Positions 1 through 7,291 of a stretch of 41,178 bases of DNA are shown here, one piece after another (the first letter of the stretch is position 1; each line of letters starts with the position of its first letter). A program made the position numbers and the translations under genes. The notes beneath the pieces were generated by a model. That model searched no databases, was not told the DNA's origin, and saw only the letters and a program-made list of their open reading frames with translations. Source of the DNA: Pseudoalteromonas sp. G4 (GTDB lineage Bacteria; Pseudomonadota; Gammaproteobacteria; Enterobacterales; Alteromonadaceae). The stretch lies in the NCBI RefSeq assembly GCF_028875915.1, contig NZ_JAPEHW010000033.1, positions 1 to 41,178 on the forward strand, read 5' to 3'.

Positions 1-63
1 CTGAATCAAAGCTATTTCACTTATGAATATGTTAACAGCGATATGACAGGTTTAATAAATTAG
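1..63 (+). CDS. C-terminal end of an unidentified CDS (partial)
   Basis: Frame 1 is open from the window edge and ends LNQSYFTYEYVNSDMTGLIN followed by TAG at 61-63. Only 20 residues are visible, so no family can be named. A strong hairpin about 50 bp downstream fits the end of a transcription unit. The open frame is short enough to be chance, so this is tentative. Confidence 0.4.
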   Translation: MNQSYFTYEYVNSDMTGLIN

Positions 64-111
64 TCATTAAGAGGGATTATTCTTTGAATGCTAATGAAAT
101 TTTACGCAAGA

Positions 112-140
112 AAAAAGCTGGAGGAGAAAACCAGCTTTTT
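112..140. terminator. Hairpin terminator after the partial gene
   Basis: A perfect 10-bp inverted repeat, AAAAAGCTGG (112-121) and CCAGCTTTTT (131-140), with a 9-nt loop. The T run forms the end of the stem, so it could work in either direction. It probably ends transcription of the gene that enters from the left edge. Confidence 0.65.
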
Positions 141-323
141 GCAGATCAGACAATGGAAAGATGAAAATCAGTATACGGGTTCAGTATAGTAATATTTTCT
201 TGTTTAATACAACTGTTTTGACTCTTTTTTGTACAAAATAATTATGAAATAGAATAAAAGTGATTGGGTAGGTGCAACTTATACTCAGTATTACTATGAT
301 AGACAGCAATAAAAATAATTTGG
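141..323 (+). promoter_or_regulatory. Upstream region of the acylase gene with a candidate promoter
   Basis: No gene is seen between the hairpin and the acylase start. A possible sigma-70 promoter has TTGACT at 218-223 and a weak AATTAT/ATTATG -10 near 240-246 after about 17 bp. The -10 is a poor match, so this is a guess from spacing. No clear operator was seen. Confidence 0.3.
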
Positions 324-2687
324 ATGATCAGCCAAATGATAAAAATTATAAAGAAGCTATCAATATTCCTTTTAATATTAGCTTTAATTGCAACCGCTGC
401 AGTTTATGGCGTGCTTACACTCAGTTTGCCTGAGCTGTCTGGGAAAACTTCGGTCACACTTATTGATAATGAAGTAGCGTTAGAACGGGACTCTCTAGGG
501 CATGCTGTTATTACAGCTAAATCTCGCGAAGATGCAGCTTTTGCTTTGGGTTATGCTCATGGGCAAGATCGATTCTTCCAAATGGATTTATTGCGTCGAA
601 ACTCTGCTGGAGAGTTGTCCGAACTATTTGGTAAAGCTGCGTTAAATCTTGATAAAAAAATGCGTTTCCATCAATTCAGAAAACGCAGCCAACAAATCCT
701 AAAACAATTACCAAACACACACCAAGATATTTTAAAAAGTTACTCTGAAGGTGTAAATTTGGCCGTAAGTCATATGCCTTATTCGAGCTTTGAATATTTA
801 CTCACTGGCGCTAAGCGAAATCCTTGGTTGCCTGAAGATAGCTTATTAGTGATCTTTAGTATGTATCTCGACCTTCAAGAAAATAGTTTTAATCGAGATT
901 TATCTCTTACCTATATTAATGAGAAATTTGGCCCTGAGATGGTTCGATTTTTAACTCAGCCAAGTGAATTTCAAGCCGCGCTCGATGGGTCAGAATTTGA
1001 TTTAATTGAAACTGATATCCCGAATATAAAAAGTGAACTGTTGAGTTTTACCTCGCACCAAATTGAAGAACCTCTCGATATTGGCAGTAATAATTGGGCT
1101 GTTACGGGAAGTTTAACTGCATCAGGAAAAGCATTACTTGCTGATGATATGCATCTGGGATTAGCTGTGCCGATTATTTGGTATCGTACACAATTAAACT
1201 ACAGTGATAATGATGAAGAGCATCAAATTACCGGTGTGAGTCTCCCTGGTGCTCCAGCAGTTGTTGTTGGAACTAATGGTAAAGTAGCTTGGGGGTTCAC
1301 CAATGCCTATATTGATACGGTTGATTGGATTGAGTTAGATAGTAACTATAAAACAAATACGGTTATTGAAAAGATTGTGACACCAGAACAAGTTTATGAT
1401 TACTCGCTAGAAGTCAGCGAGTTTGGTCCTGTTAAACATATTGGTGGTAAAAAGTACGCGCTTAAATGGGTCGCTCACCAAGATTATGCCGTTGATATGG
1501 AGTTACTTAATCTAGAGCAAGCCACTAATGTTGAAGATGCCCTTTCTATCGCGAAAACCATAGGCATCCCTGTACAAAACATGTTAGTGACGGATGATAA
1601 AGGCAATGCTGCTTGGCAGGCGACAGGTGCAATACCTGCCCGCACATTACCCAGTGCGATTGCAATTACCCCAGACCGCTTTGATGTAACTTGGAACCAA
1701 GATGCGCAAGATGTGCCGTTTGTGCTTAACCCTGAGCACGGGCGTTTATGGACAGCGAATAGTCGAGTCGTGAGTGTTGAGCAAGATAAACGCTATGGTA
1801 ATGGCGGTTATGCGTTAGGCGCTCGTGCAGAGCAAATTAAGCAACGCCTTTTTGAAAAAGAGCAATTTAATGAGCAAGACTTCTATGATATTCAGCTCGA
1901 TAATAAAGCGCTGTTTCTGAAGCCATGGCAGGAATTATTACTTAAAACCCTGAAATTATCACCCGATACCTACCAACAAGATATTAAGCTTGTTGAAAAT
2001 TGGGGTGAGTGTGCATGTGCAGATTCTGTTGGCTATACCTTGGTAAGAAAATATCGCTCAGCAATTATCGATAAACTCTTCTCACCTGTAGAAGCTCAAT
2101 TACAAACAGAGGGGCTTTCATTATCGCCAATTAAACGAGACCTCGAGCCTGCTGCATGGCAACTGATTAATAGCTTTACAGATGACTGGTTACCATCGAC
2201 GGCAGCATCATGGCCTGATTTACTGACAACTACTTATCAAGAAATGAAAAAAGATCTCTTGGTAAAACACACCGGTAGTGAAAACGGCTCGTTACTCGAG
2301 TTAAATTGGGGCAAAGTGAATGAACTTAATATTCAACACGACGGCTCGTTACTCGAGTTAAATTGGGGCAAAGTGAATGAACTTAATATTCAACACCCAT
2401 TTAGTAAGCAAATACCACTACTAAGTAAATTACTCGATATGCCGAAAGCGCCAGCATTTGGTGACAGTTTTATGCCCGCAGTACAAGGTAAAGGCTTTGG
2501 TGCATCAGAGCGTTTATTTGTTCAACCTGGAGCAGAAGAGTCAGCGATTTTAACTTTGCCAGGTGGGCAAAGTGGGCACCCATTATCACCTTATTACCGT
2601 GCTGGATATGCTGATTATATTAAACAGGCAAAAACGCCGCTGCTGCCTGGGGAAATATTACACCGTATTGAGTTTCACCCAAAATAA
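324..2687 (+). CDS. Penicillin acylase family (peptidase S45) Ntn-hydrolase
   Basis: A 787-aa S45-family precursor. These enzymes self-cleave to alpha and beta chains and hydrolyse amide bonds in penicillins, cephalosporins or acyl-homoserine lactones; the substrate cannot be told here. The N-terminus has a hydrophobic segment (residues about 13-33) that would export or anchor it in the periplasm. The alpha-chain motif QMDLLRRNSAGELSELFG lies near residue 86. The beta chain would begin at Ser255 in GSNNWAV, the expected nucleophile. The C-terminal GGQSGHPLSPYY motif is present. ATG 336 (MIKIIKK) is an alternative start; neither start has a strong ribosome-binding site. Residues about 654-692 contain a tandem 19-aa duplication, absent from normal family members as I know them. 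The gene converges on the BlaR1-like gene, sharing a terminator. Confidence 0.88.
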   Translation: MISQMIKIIKKLSIFLLILALIATAAVYGVLTLSLPELSGKTSVTLIDNEVALERDSLGHAVITAKSREDAAFALGYAHGQDRFFQMDLLRRNSAGELSELFGKAALNLDKKMRFHQFRKRSQQILKQLPNTHQDILKSYSEGVNLAVSHMPYSSFEYLLTGAKRNPWLPEDSLLVIFSMYLDLQENSFNRDLSLTYINEKFGPEMVRFLTQPSEFQAALDGSEFDLIETDIPNIKSELLSFTSHQIEEPLDIGSNNWAVTGSLTASGKALLADDMHLGLAVPIIWYRTQLNYSDNDEEHQITGVSLPGAPAVVVGTNGKVAWGFTNAYIDTVDWIELDSNYKTNTVIEKIVTPEQVYDYSLEVSEFGPVKHIGGKKYALKWVAHQDYAVDMELLNLEQATNVEDALSIAKTIGIPVQNMLVTDDKGNAAWQATGAIPARTLPSAIAITPDRFDVTWNQDAQDVPFVLNPEHGRLWTANSRVVSVEQDKRYGNGGYALGARAEQIKQRLFEKEQFNEQDFYDIQLDNKALFLKPWQELLLKTLKLSPDTYQQDIKLVENWGECACADSVGYTLVRKYRSAIIDKLFSPVEAQLQTEGLSLSPIKRDLEPAAWQLINSFTDDWLPSTAASWPDLLTTTYQEMKKDLLVKHTGSENGSLLELNWGKVNELNIQHDGSLLELNWGKVNELNIQHPFSKQIPLLSKLLDMPKAPAFGDSFMPAVQGKGFGASERLFVQPGAEESAILTLPGGQSGHPLSPYYRAGYADYIKQAKTPLLPGEILHRIEFHPK
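2284..2396 (+). repeat. 57-bp in-frame tandem duplication inside the acylase gene
   Basis: The 56 bases at 2284-2339 recur exactly at 2341-2396 (period 57). The repeat adds 19 residues containing LLELNWGKVNELNIQH. Copy 2 is followed by PFSK, the context expected in S45 proteins, so copy 1 looks like the extra one or the junction. Perfect identity suggests a recent event or an assembly artefact. Confidence 0.97.
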
Positions 2688-2688
2688 A

Positions 2689-2723
2689 AAACAAAAGGGC
2701 ATCTAAATGATGCCCTTTTGTTT
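2689..2723. terminator. Bidirectional terminator between convergent genes
   Basis: A 15-bp perfect stem, AAACAAAAGGGCATC at 2689-2703 and its complement at 2709-2723, with a 5-nt loop. A and T tracts on both sides suit termination of both the acylase gene and the convergent M56 gene. Confidence 0.9.
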
Positions 2724-2750
2724 AGTTAATAGTTACAGATAGCTGATTAA

Positions 2751-3950
2751 TTAATGCGAACTTACTTTAATACGTTCAACTAAATCCTTTGACTTGTAAT
2801 CATCTGATAAAGCAAAGTCCAATTGCACTAAGTATTGCTTGTTGGTGTTACCAGTTGGTTTGTAGCGCCATTTTCTTAGTGCTTTTTTCGCTTCTTTATC
2901 AAATACACCTTTTGGCTCAGCTGAGATAACAATAATATTATCTGTTTGACCGTTATTAGTGACAGTAAAACCGAGTACTACGGAACCTTCAATACTTTGG
3001 TCAGCTGCCTCTTTAGGGTAAATAGGCTCAATACGAACAATAGGTTGCGCTTCTTCTTTACTGTATTCTTTAGTGCCTTCACCATATTTAGCAAACGCAA
3101 TGCTTGATAGACCTGCAAAAAGAACAAGGCATAGCAAAAGATTTACTAAAATATTCCCTTTAGGCATTTTTTGAATTGTATTTAAACGTTGTTTCATAGT
3201 GCTTTTCTCCGTGTAATAACTGTAGCTAGAAAGCGTGTTTTTAGTATCTGAAACACAAGCTAGTAATGCGCGACAATAGGCAATACGCTGTGTTCTATTT
3301 GCATGGGCGAGTACGGCTGCGTCACATGCGACTTCTTGTTGTTTTCTGTATTGGCTATAACCAATCCAACACAGAGGGTTGAACCAAAAAATAAGTAGTA
3401 AGGTGATTGCGAGAGCGTTACTCCAATTGTCTTTGCGCGCAAAGTGTACCCATTCATGTTGAAAAATAAGTTTTGCTTGCTCGCTGTCGTAACGCTTATG
3501 AAAATCAAGCGGAATAAATAATCGTTGATGTATCAGGCCAAACAGCACAGGGCTATTCACTGCATCACTGAAATAAACAGGTAATCGATTGTTCACCTTA
3601 TGGCTAAACTGCTTACCAGAATTGAACTTTTTACTAATTGAGAGGTGTTCATAAAACACTAAAAAACTCATTAAGCAAAAGCCTGTTAACCAAATCATGC
3701 TAAGTAAACCGTACACATCCAGAGATTTAGACTGGGATGTAACTGACACAACGTATCGGTGCAATTCGGTTTCAAATGACATGGCACTTGAAACTGGCAG
3801 ATTGTTCAATAGCAATACCAAAGGTACAAGCAACCAAAGTGTGTATTGAAACCGAGCGCTTAGATGATTTCGCAGCAGCTTGCTACAAAGTAATGTGCAA
3901 ATGATGGCTAAACTGGTGGGCCATAATTGCTCCAATAACCAGTTAGTCAT
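2751..3950 (-). CDS. BlaR1/MecR1-like M56 membrane metallopeptidase with TonB-C domain
   Basis: A 399-aa protein with about four N-terminal transmembrane segments, an M56 zinc-protease motif HEWVH at residues 165-169 with a downstream E206VACD, a further membrane helix near 268-288, and a C-terminal TonB-like domain (about 300-385, with PIYPKEA and ALRKWRYKP). In BlaR1/MecR1 proteins the cytoplasmic protease is switched on by an outside signal and leads to cleavage of the BlaI repressor. Here a TonB-C domain stands where BlaR1 has a penicillin-binding sensor, so direct beta-lactam sensing is not supported. Its ATG overlaps the end of the BlaI-like gene by 8 bp, so the two are very likely translated from one mRNA. 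Confidence 0.88.
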   Translation of the reverse strand: MTNWLLEQLWPTSLAIICTLLCSKLLRNHLSARFQYTLWLLVPLVLLLNNLPVSSAMSFETELHRYVVSVTSQSKSLDVYGLLSMIWLTGFCLMSFLVFYEHLSISKKFNSGKQFSHKVNNRLPVYFSDAVNSPVLFGLIHQRLFIPLDFHKRYDSEQAKLIFQHEWVHFARKDNWSNALAITLLLIFWFNPLCWIGYSQYRKQQEVACDAAVLAHANRTQRIAYCRALLACVSDTKNTLSSYSYYTEKSTMKQRLNTIQKMPKGNILVNLLLCLVLFAGLSSIAFAKYGEGTKEYSKEEAQPIVRIEPIYPKEAADQSIEGSVVLGFTVTNNGQTDNIIVISAEPKGVFDKEAKKALRKWRYKPTGNTNKQYLVQLDFALSDDYKSKDLVERIKVSSH

Positions 3951-4314
3951 TTTTTTGTTCCCAGTTGTCGATAAGGTTTTTCAACTCATCAATGTCTTGC
4001 TTGCTGAGATTTTTATTTTTAGCGAATCCAGTTACAAGCGGGGCAATGCGGCCGTTAAATAAGCGTTCAATTAAGCTTTGGCTTTCTTGTACTTGGTAGG
4101 CTTCTACTTCAAGTACGGGTGAATAAATATAGCTTCGGCCATTTTTTTCAAACTCGATCGCTCCTTTTTTCACCATACGACCAAGAAGAGTCTTAACTGT
4201 TTTTTCATGCCAGCTTTTCTCTTTGTTAAGTTCATCAACTACTGTTTGTGCATCGGCAGGGTGAACACGCCATAATGCTTGAAGTACTTCAAATTCAGAA
4301 TTACTGATATCCAT
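3943..4314 (-). CDS. BlaI/MecI/CopY-family transcriptional repressor
   Basis: A 123-aa protein with the N-terminal winged helix of the BlaI family (residues 1-80; SNSEFEVLQALW, TVKTLLGRMVKKGAI, YIYSPV) and a C-terminal dimerisation region. BlaI proteins bind TACA/TGTA dyads as dimers and are inactivated when a partner M56 protease is triggered. The partner gene overlaps its 3' end. Two matching operator dyads lie directly upstream, one immediately before the start codon and one between the likely -35 and -10, so autorepression is likely. The target genes beyond this pair are unknown; the divergent MBL-fold gene is a candidate. Confidence 0.9.
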   Translation of the reverse strand: MDISNSEFEVLQALWRVHPADAQTVVDELNKEKSWHEKTVKTLLGRMVKKGAIEFEKNGRSYIYSPVLEVEAYQVQESQSLIERLFNGRIAPLVTGFAKNKNLSKQDIDELKNLIDNWEQKND

Positions 4315-4315
4315 A

Positions 4316-4375
4316 TTGATTACGCCTGTAATTTAAAACTTGGTAAAGAATTACAGGTGTAATCAATTTCGTCAA
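4316..4375 (-). promoter_or_regulatory. Twin BlaI-type operators and promoter of the blaI-blaR1-like operon
   Basis: Two 18-nt arms, 4316-4333 and 4349-4366, form an inverted repeat with one mismatch. Each contains a short dyad of BlaI/MecI type: TTACAGGTGTAA (4351-4362, perfect TACA-N2-TGTA) and TTACGCCTGTAA (4320-4331, one mismatch), about 31 bp centre to centre, roughly three helical turns. On the minus strand TTGACG (4375-4370) and TAATTC (4353-4348), 16 bp apart, make a plausible promoter with the perfect operator between and over them. The link to BlaI is by motif resemblance. Confidence 0.72.
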
Positions 4376-4447
4376 GTAATATTTTGCTGTTTTTTTAAAC
4401 CATAAGTTGCTAGAACTCGTAAAAGAACAAAACCAATAAGGGTCGCT

Positions 4448-5317
4448 ATGAAAAAGTTAACCACATCAATACTGCTTTATATTGGAGTTTTATCTAACGG
4501 AACGGCATATGCTGAAGTTGATTTTAAGTTAGAGAAACTATCTGATAATTTGCATGTTCTGTATGGGCAGGGAGGTAATATCGCCATTAGTACTGGCGAA
4601 GATGGTATTTATATTGTCGATGATCAGTTTGCTAAATTGAGTGACGATATCAAAGCGCAGATCAGTAAGCTTAAAGCAGGAGCTCCTGAATTTGTGATTA
4701 ATACTCATCATCATGGTGATCATACTGGTGGGAATGAAAATTTTGCCAATGCTGGTAGCCATGTTATTGCACATCACAATGTTTATAACCGATTGAAAGA
4801 AAAGCATGGTGAAGGTTCTAAATACCTTCCAGTGATTAGCTTTAGTAAAGATATGACACTGCACTTCAACAACGAGCATGCACAGTTATGGCATTATCAC
4901 AATGCTCACACTGATGGTGATGCTGTTATTTTCTATGAACAGGCAAACGCAGTGCATTTGGGTGATATTTTCTTTAACTTAAAAAGCCTACCGTTTGTTG
5001 ATGTCGATAGTGGGGGGTCGTTAGACGGTGTTATCAATGCGGTAACTGATGTGCTTTCAAAAGTGGATGATAATACTAAAATTATTCCGGGGCATGGACC
5101 GGTCACCAATAAAGCTGGTTTAGAGGCTTACTTAGCCCTTTTAAAGCAAGCGAGAGAACTTATGACAAATGCCATGACTGATAATAAAAGTTTAGATCAG
5201 GTGTTGGCTCTTAAACCGCTTGCTAGTTTAGCGCTTACTTACTCAAATTGGTTACCAGAAGAGCGAGTGACAAAACTATTTTATTTAAGTTTAAAAAATA
5301 CTTCTAAAAGTAACTAA
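4448..5317 (+). CDS. Secreted metallo-beta-lactamase-fold hydrolase
   Basis: A 289-aa protein with a signal peptide (residues 1-22, cleavage after AYA). Zinc ligands of the MBL superfamily are all visible: HxHxDH as H87-H88-H89-G-D91-H92, H154 in NAHTDGD, D173 in HLGD and H216 in PGHGP. It is therefore probably an active periplasmic di-zinc hydrolase. The superfamily covers beta-lactamases, glyoxalase II, lactonases and others, and nothing seen here fixes the substrate. It is transcribed away from the BlaI-like gene, with the two operators 80-130 bp upstream of its start, which makes shared control possible. AAGGG lies just upstream of the ATG. Confidence 0.85.
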   Translation: MKKLTTSILLYIGVLSNGTAYAEVDFKLEKLSDNLHVLYGQGGNIAISTGEDGIYIVDDQFAKLSDDIKAQISKLKAGAPEFVINTHHHGDHTGGNENFANAGSHVIAHHNVYNRLKEKHGEGSKYLPVISFSKDMTLHFNNEHAQLWHYHNAHTDGDAVIFYEQANAVHLGDIFFNLKSLPFVDVDSGGSLDGVINAVTDVLSKVDDNTKIIPGHGPVTNKAGLEAYLALLKQARELMTNAMTDNKSLDQVLALKPLASLALTYSNWLPEERVTKLFYLSLKNTSKSN

Positions 5318-5353
5318 CAACATCGAAATTGCGGTTTTAGCCTTTTAAATGTG

Positions 5354-5390
5354 CCTAACTCCTTTTGTGTTGGGGTTAGGCCTTTTGTCA
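5354..5390 (+). terminator. Terminator after the MBL-fold gene
   Basis: GCCTAACTCC-like arm beginning at 5353 and GGGGTTAGGC at 5372-5381 form a stem with one mismatch, followed by CTTTTGTC. It lies 36 bp after the stop codon. Confidence 0.65.
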
Positions 5391-5457
5391 TTTAATTCTC
5401 CAAAATAGCCAATAATTTGTTACTGTTTGTGTCACTTAATACATGGGAGTAACAAGT

Positions 5458-6396
5458 ATGTTGAATGAAAAGAATGATTTACCAGATCTCACTATGGCGG
5501 TACCAAAGAAAAAGGGTCCAATTGTTGGAGCGATTGTTGGTTTAGTGGGTGTATCTTTGATTTATTCTGCGATGTACACAGTAGATGAAGGTCACGTTGG
5601 TATTATTAAACGTTTTGGTGAAGCGAAAGAACAAGTAAACCCAGGTCTTCATACTAAAATACCATTTGTAGATGATGTTGAAGTACTTGAAATTCGTACA
5701 CGTAAGAATGTTGAAAAGCTAAATGCATCAACTCATGAGCAAATGCCAGTTACTGCTGAAGTATCTATTAACTGGACTGTAATGCGCGAGCAAGCATTTG
5801 ATTTGTTCAAAAGCTATGGTGGTTTGACGCAGTTTGAAAGCCGTATTCTTGATCCTAAATTACGTTCTGCAGCAAAAGATGCATTAGCTCGATATAAAGC
5901 AGAAGAGTTGATTCAAAATCGCTCGCAAGTAATAGCACAAATTGAAGAGTTATTAATTGAAGAAATGAAAGAGTACCCAGTAAAACTAGATTCGGCTCAA
6001 TTAGAGAATTTAGTTTTACCGCAAAAGTACATTCAATCAATTGAAACAAAACAAACTGAGAAAAACTTAGCGGCAGCAGAAATGCACCGTTTAGAGCGTC
6101 AAAAGCTAGAAGCGCAGCGTGAAGTGAATACTGCGATGGCACAACGTGATGCTGCAAAAGCAAAGGCAGATGGTCAAGCTTACTCAATTAGAGTTGAAGC
6201 AGAAGCGCAAGCGGAAGCAATTAAACTGAAAGGTTTGGCAGAAGCAGAGGCAATTAAGAAGAAAGCGGAAGCGATTAAGGCAAATGCGACGTTAGTTGAT
6301 TATGTGCGTGCCCAGCAGTGGAATGGCCAAATGCCAACGACAGTAATGGGTGCTGACCAAAGTATTTTATGGTCAATGGATGCTAAAAAGAAATAA
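5458..6396 (+). CDS. SPFH/Band 7 (prohibitin/HflK-like) membrane protein
   Basis: A 312-aa protein with one N-terminal transmembrane segment (about residues 18-42), then an SPFH/Band 7 domain (VDEGHVGIIKRFGEA, NPGLHTKIPFVDDVEVLEIR) and a long Ala/Glu/Lys coiled coil to about residue 285. Such proteins form large membrane-bound oligomers that organise lipid domains and modulate proteases such as FtsH; the partner here is unknown. I place the start at ATG 5458 because GGGAG (5445-5449) sits 8 nt before it; the in-frame ATG at 5443 would place that site inside the gene. A zinc-ribbon gene follows after 15 bp, probably in the same operon. Confidence 0.88.
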   Translation: MLNEKNDLPDLTMAVPKKKGPIVGAIVGLVGVSLIYSAMYTVDEGHVGIIKRFGEAKEQVNPGLHTKIPFVDDVEVLEIRTRKNVEKLNASTHEQMPVTAEVSINWTVMREQAFDLFKSYGGLTQFESRILDPKLRSAAKDALARYKAEELIQNRSQVIAQIEELLIEEMKEYPVKLDSAQLENLVLPQKYIQSIETKQTEKNLAAAEMHRLERQKLEAQREVNTAMAQRDAAKAKADGQAYSIRVEAEAQAEAIKLKGLAEAEAIKKKAEAIKANATLVDYVRAQQWNGQMPTTVMGADQSILWSMDAKKK

Positions 6397-6411
6397 AAAA
6401 TAGGAGGGTGT

Positions 6412-6615
6412 ATGGCGAATTGGTCTTGCCCTAAGTGTCAGTGTGAACGCTTTGACACAGATGAAATTGCCACTACGGGCAGTGGTTGGTCAAAAATTTT
6501 TGATATGCAAAACCGAAAGTTTACAGCGGTGGTTTGCAAAAACTGCACTTACACCGAGTTTTATCGCGGTAAAACAAGTACCTTAGGTAATGTGTTTGAT
6601 TTATTTACTAACTAG
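6412..6615 (+). CDS. Small zinc-ribbon protein (COG3478/YpzJ-like)
   Basis: A 67-aa protein with two knuckles, CPKC at residues 6-9 and CKNC near 42-45, which should bind one zinc ion. It resembles the short zinc-ribbon family described as nucleic-acid-binding (COG3478), with the conserved FTAVVCKNCTYTEFYR stretch. The exact function of this family is not known. AGGAGG (about 6402-6407) is a strong ribosome-binding site. It follows the SPFH gene by 15 bp and precedes a terminator, so the two form a short operon. Confidence 0.8.
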   Translation: MANWSCPKCQCERFDTDEIATTGSGWSKIFDMQNRKFTAVVCKNCTYTEFYRGKTSTLGNVFDLFTN

Positions 6616-6622
6616 AACAAGT

Positions 6623-6649
6623 AAAAACGCTGCCACTGCAGCGTTTTTT
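6623..6649. terminator. Bidirectional terminator
   Basis: AAAAACGCTGC (6623-6633) and GCAGCGTTTTT (6638-6648) form an 11-bp perfect stem with loop CACT and T tracts on both strands. It can end the SPFH/zinc-ribbon operon and the convergent hypothetical gene. Confidence 0.9.
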
Positions 6650-6657
6650 GTTAAGCT

Positions 6658-7026
6658 TCAAAGATGTTTGGGTGTTGAATTCGAACTCAGCTGATAATTA
6701 ACTTTTACAATTGTGTGATCTTTTCTTAAGTACATCAATTTTTCAAAATCAATATTTGAAATAGTTAATGAACCATTTTCTTCCCAAGTTAACTTTAATT
6801 GATTTGTTTCAGGTTTTCCCTTTAATGAAAAGTGAAGTATCTCTTCATCTTGCTGGTATGAAACAGCAACAGTAGTACCCCAATCGGTGGTTGCGCCGCA
6901 GTTGCTCAATAAAATTTTTGCAATATGTACTTTGTCATCTGATTCAATACGTTCAAATTCTTCGAAAGTACAGCCAACATGAGTTCTTGTGAGACCATAA
7001 ATAATCAGAGGTAAAAATATTAACAA
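6658..7026 (-). CDS. Hypothetical exported protein, start doubtful
   Basis: An open frame of 122 codons with an N-terminal hydrophobic stretch (LLIFLPLIIYGL) and then a soluble region containing NCGATTDWGTTVAVSY; I do not recognise the family. The only in-frame initiator is TTG at 7026-7024, with no ribosome-binding site, and a TAA lies 9 bases further up. An ATG at 7031-7029 is in another frame (MHC then stop). One inserted or deleted base there would join that ATG to the hydrophobic stretch, so the 5' end may be frameshifted. The gene lies 46 bp after the DUF1653 gene and may be the tail of that operon. Confidence 0.5.
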   Translation of the reverse strand: MLIFLPLIIYGLTRTHVGCTFEEFERIESDDKVHIAKILLSNCGATTDWGTTVAVSYQQDEEILHFSLKGKPETNQLKLTWEENGSLTISNIDFEKLMYLRKDHTIVKVNYQLSSNSTPKHL

Positions 7027-7072
7027 TGCATAGGTTTATTAATTTTTTTGATATAACTTTTGCTAATTGCAT

Positions 7073-7291
7073 TCATGCCATTGGTTCCACTAAAGTAAAG
7101 CGTTTAAACACTTCACCGTCGCGCTCGATCTCTTCTAAAAACATATCAATCGGTCTTACCCAAAGGGCTTGCTCACCATAAAGCGGCTTATAGAGCACTA
7201 ATGTTTCTTGCGTTTCACTATGGGTAACAATATCAATCACTTGATAAAAATTGCCTTTAAAGTGCTGGTATTTCCCTGGTTGTATTTTCAT
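7073..7291 (-). CDS. DUF1653 domain protein
   Basis: A 72-aa protein covered almost entirely by DUF1653, seen from GKYQHFKGNFYQVIDIV, an acidic/polar middle ending LVLYKPLYG and WVRPIDMFLE. The family is widespread in bacteria and has no settled function; its fold is small and beta-rich. The start codon overlaps the stop of the upstream nitroreductase gene (TAATG, 1 base), which indicates translational coupling. A link with flavin or redox chemistry is only suggested by this pairing. Confidence 0.88.
   Translation of the reverse strand: MKIQPGKYQHFKGNFYQVIDIVTHSETQETLVLYKPLYGEQALWVRPIDMFLEEIERDGEVFKRFTLVEPMA

Noticed and set aside
4376..4447. A promoter for the MBL-fold gene (TTGCTG near 4384)
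   Set aside because: No acceptable -10 follows at the right distance, so I do not assign one.
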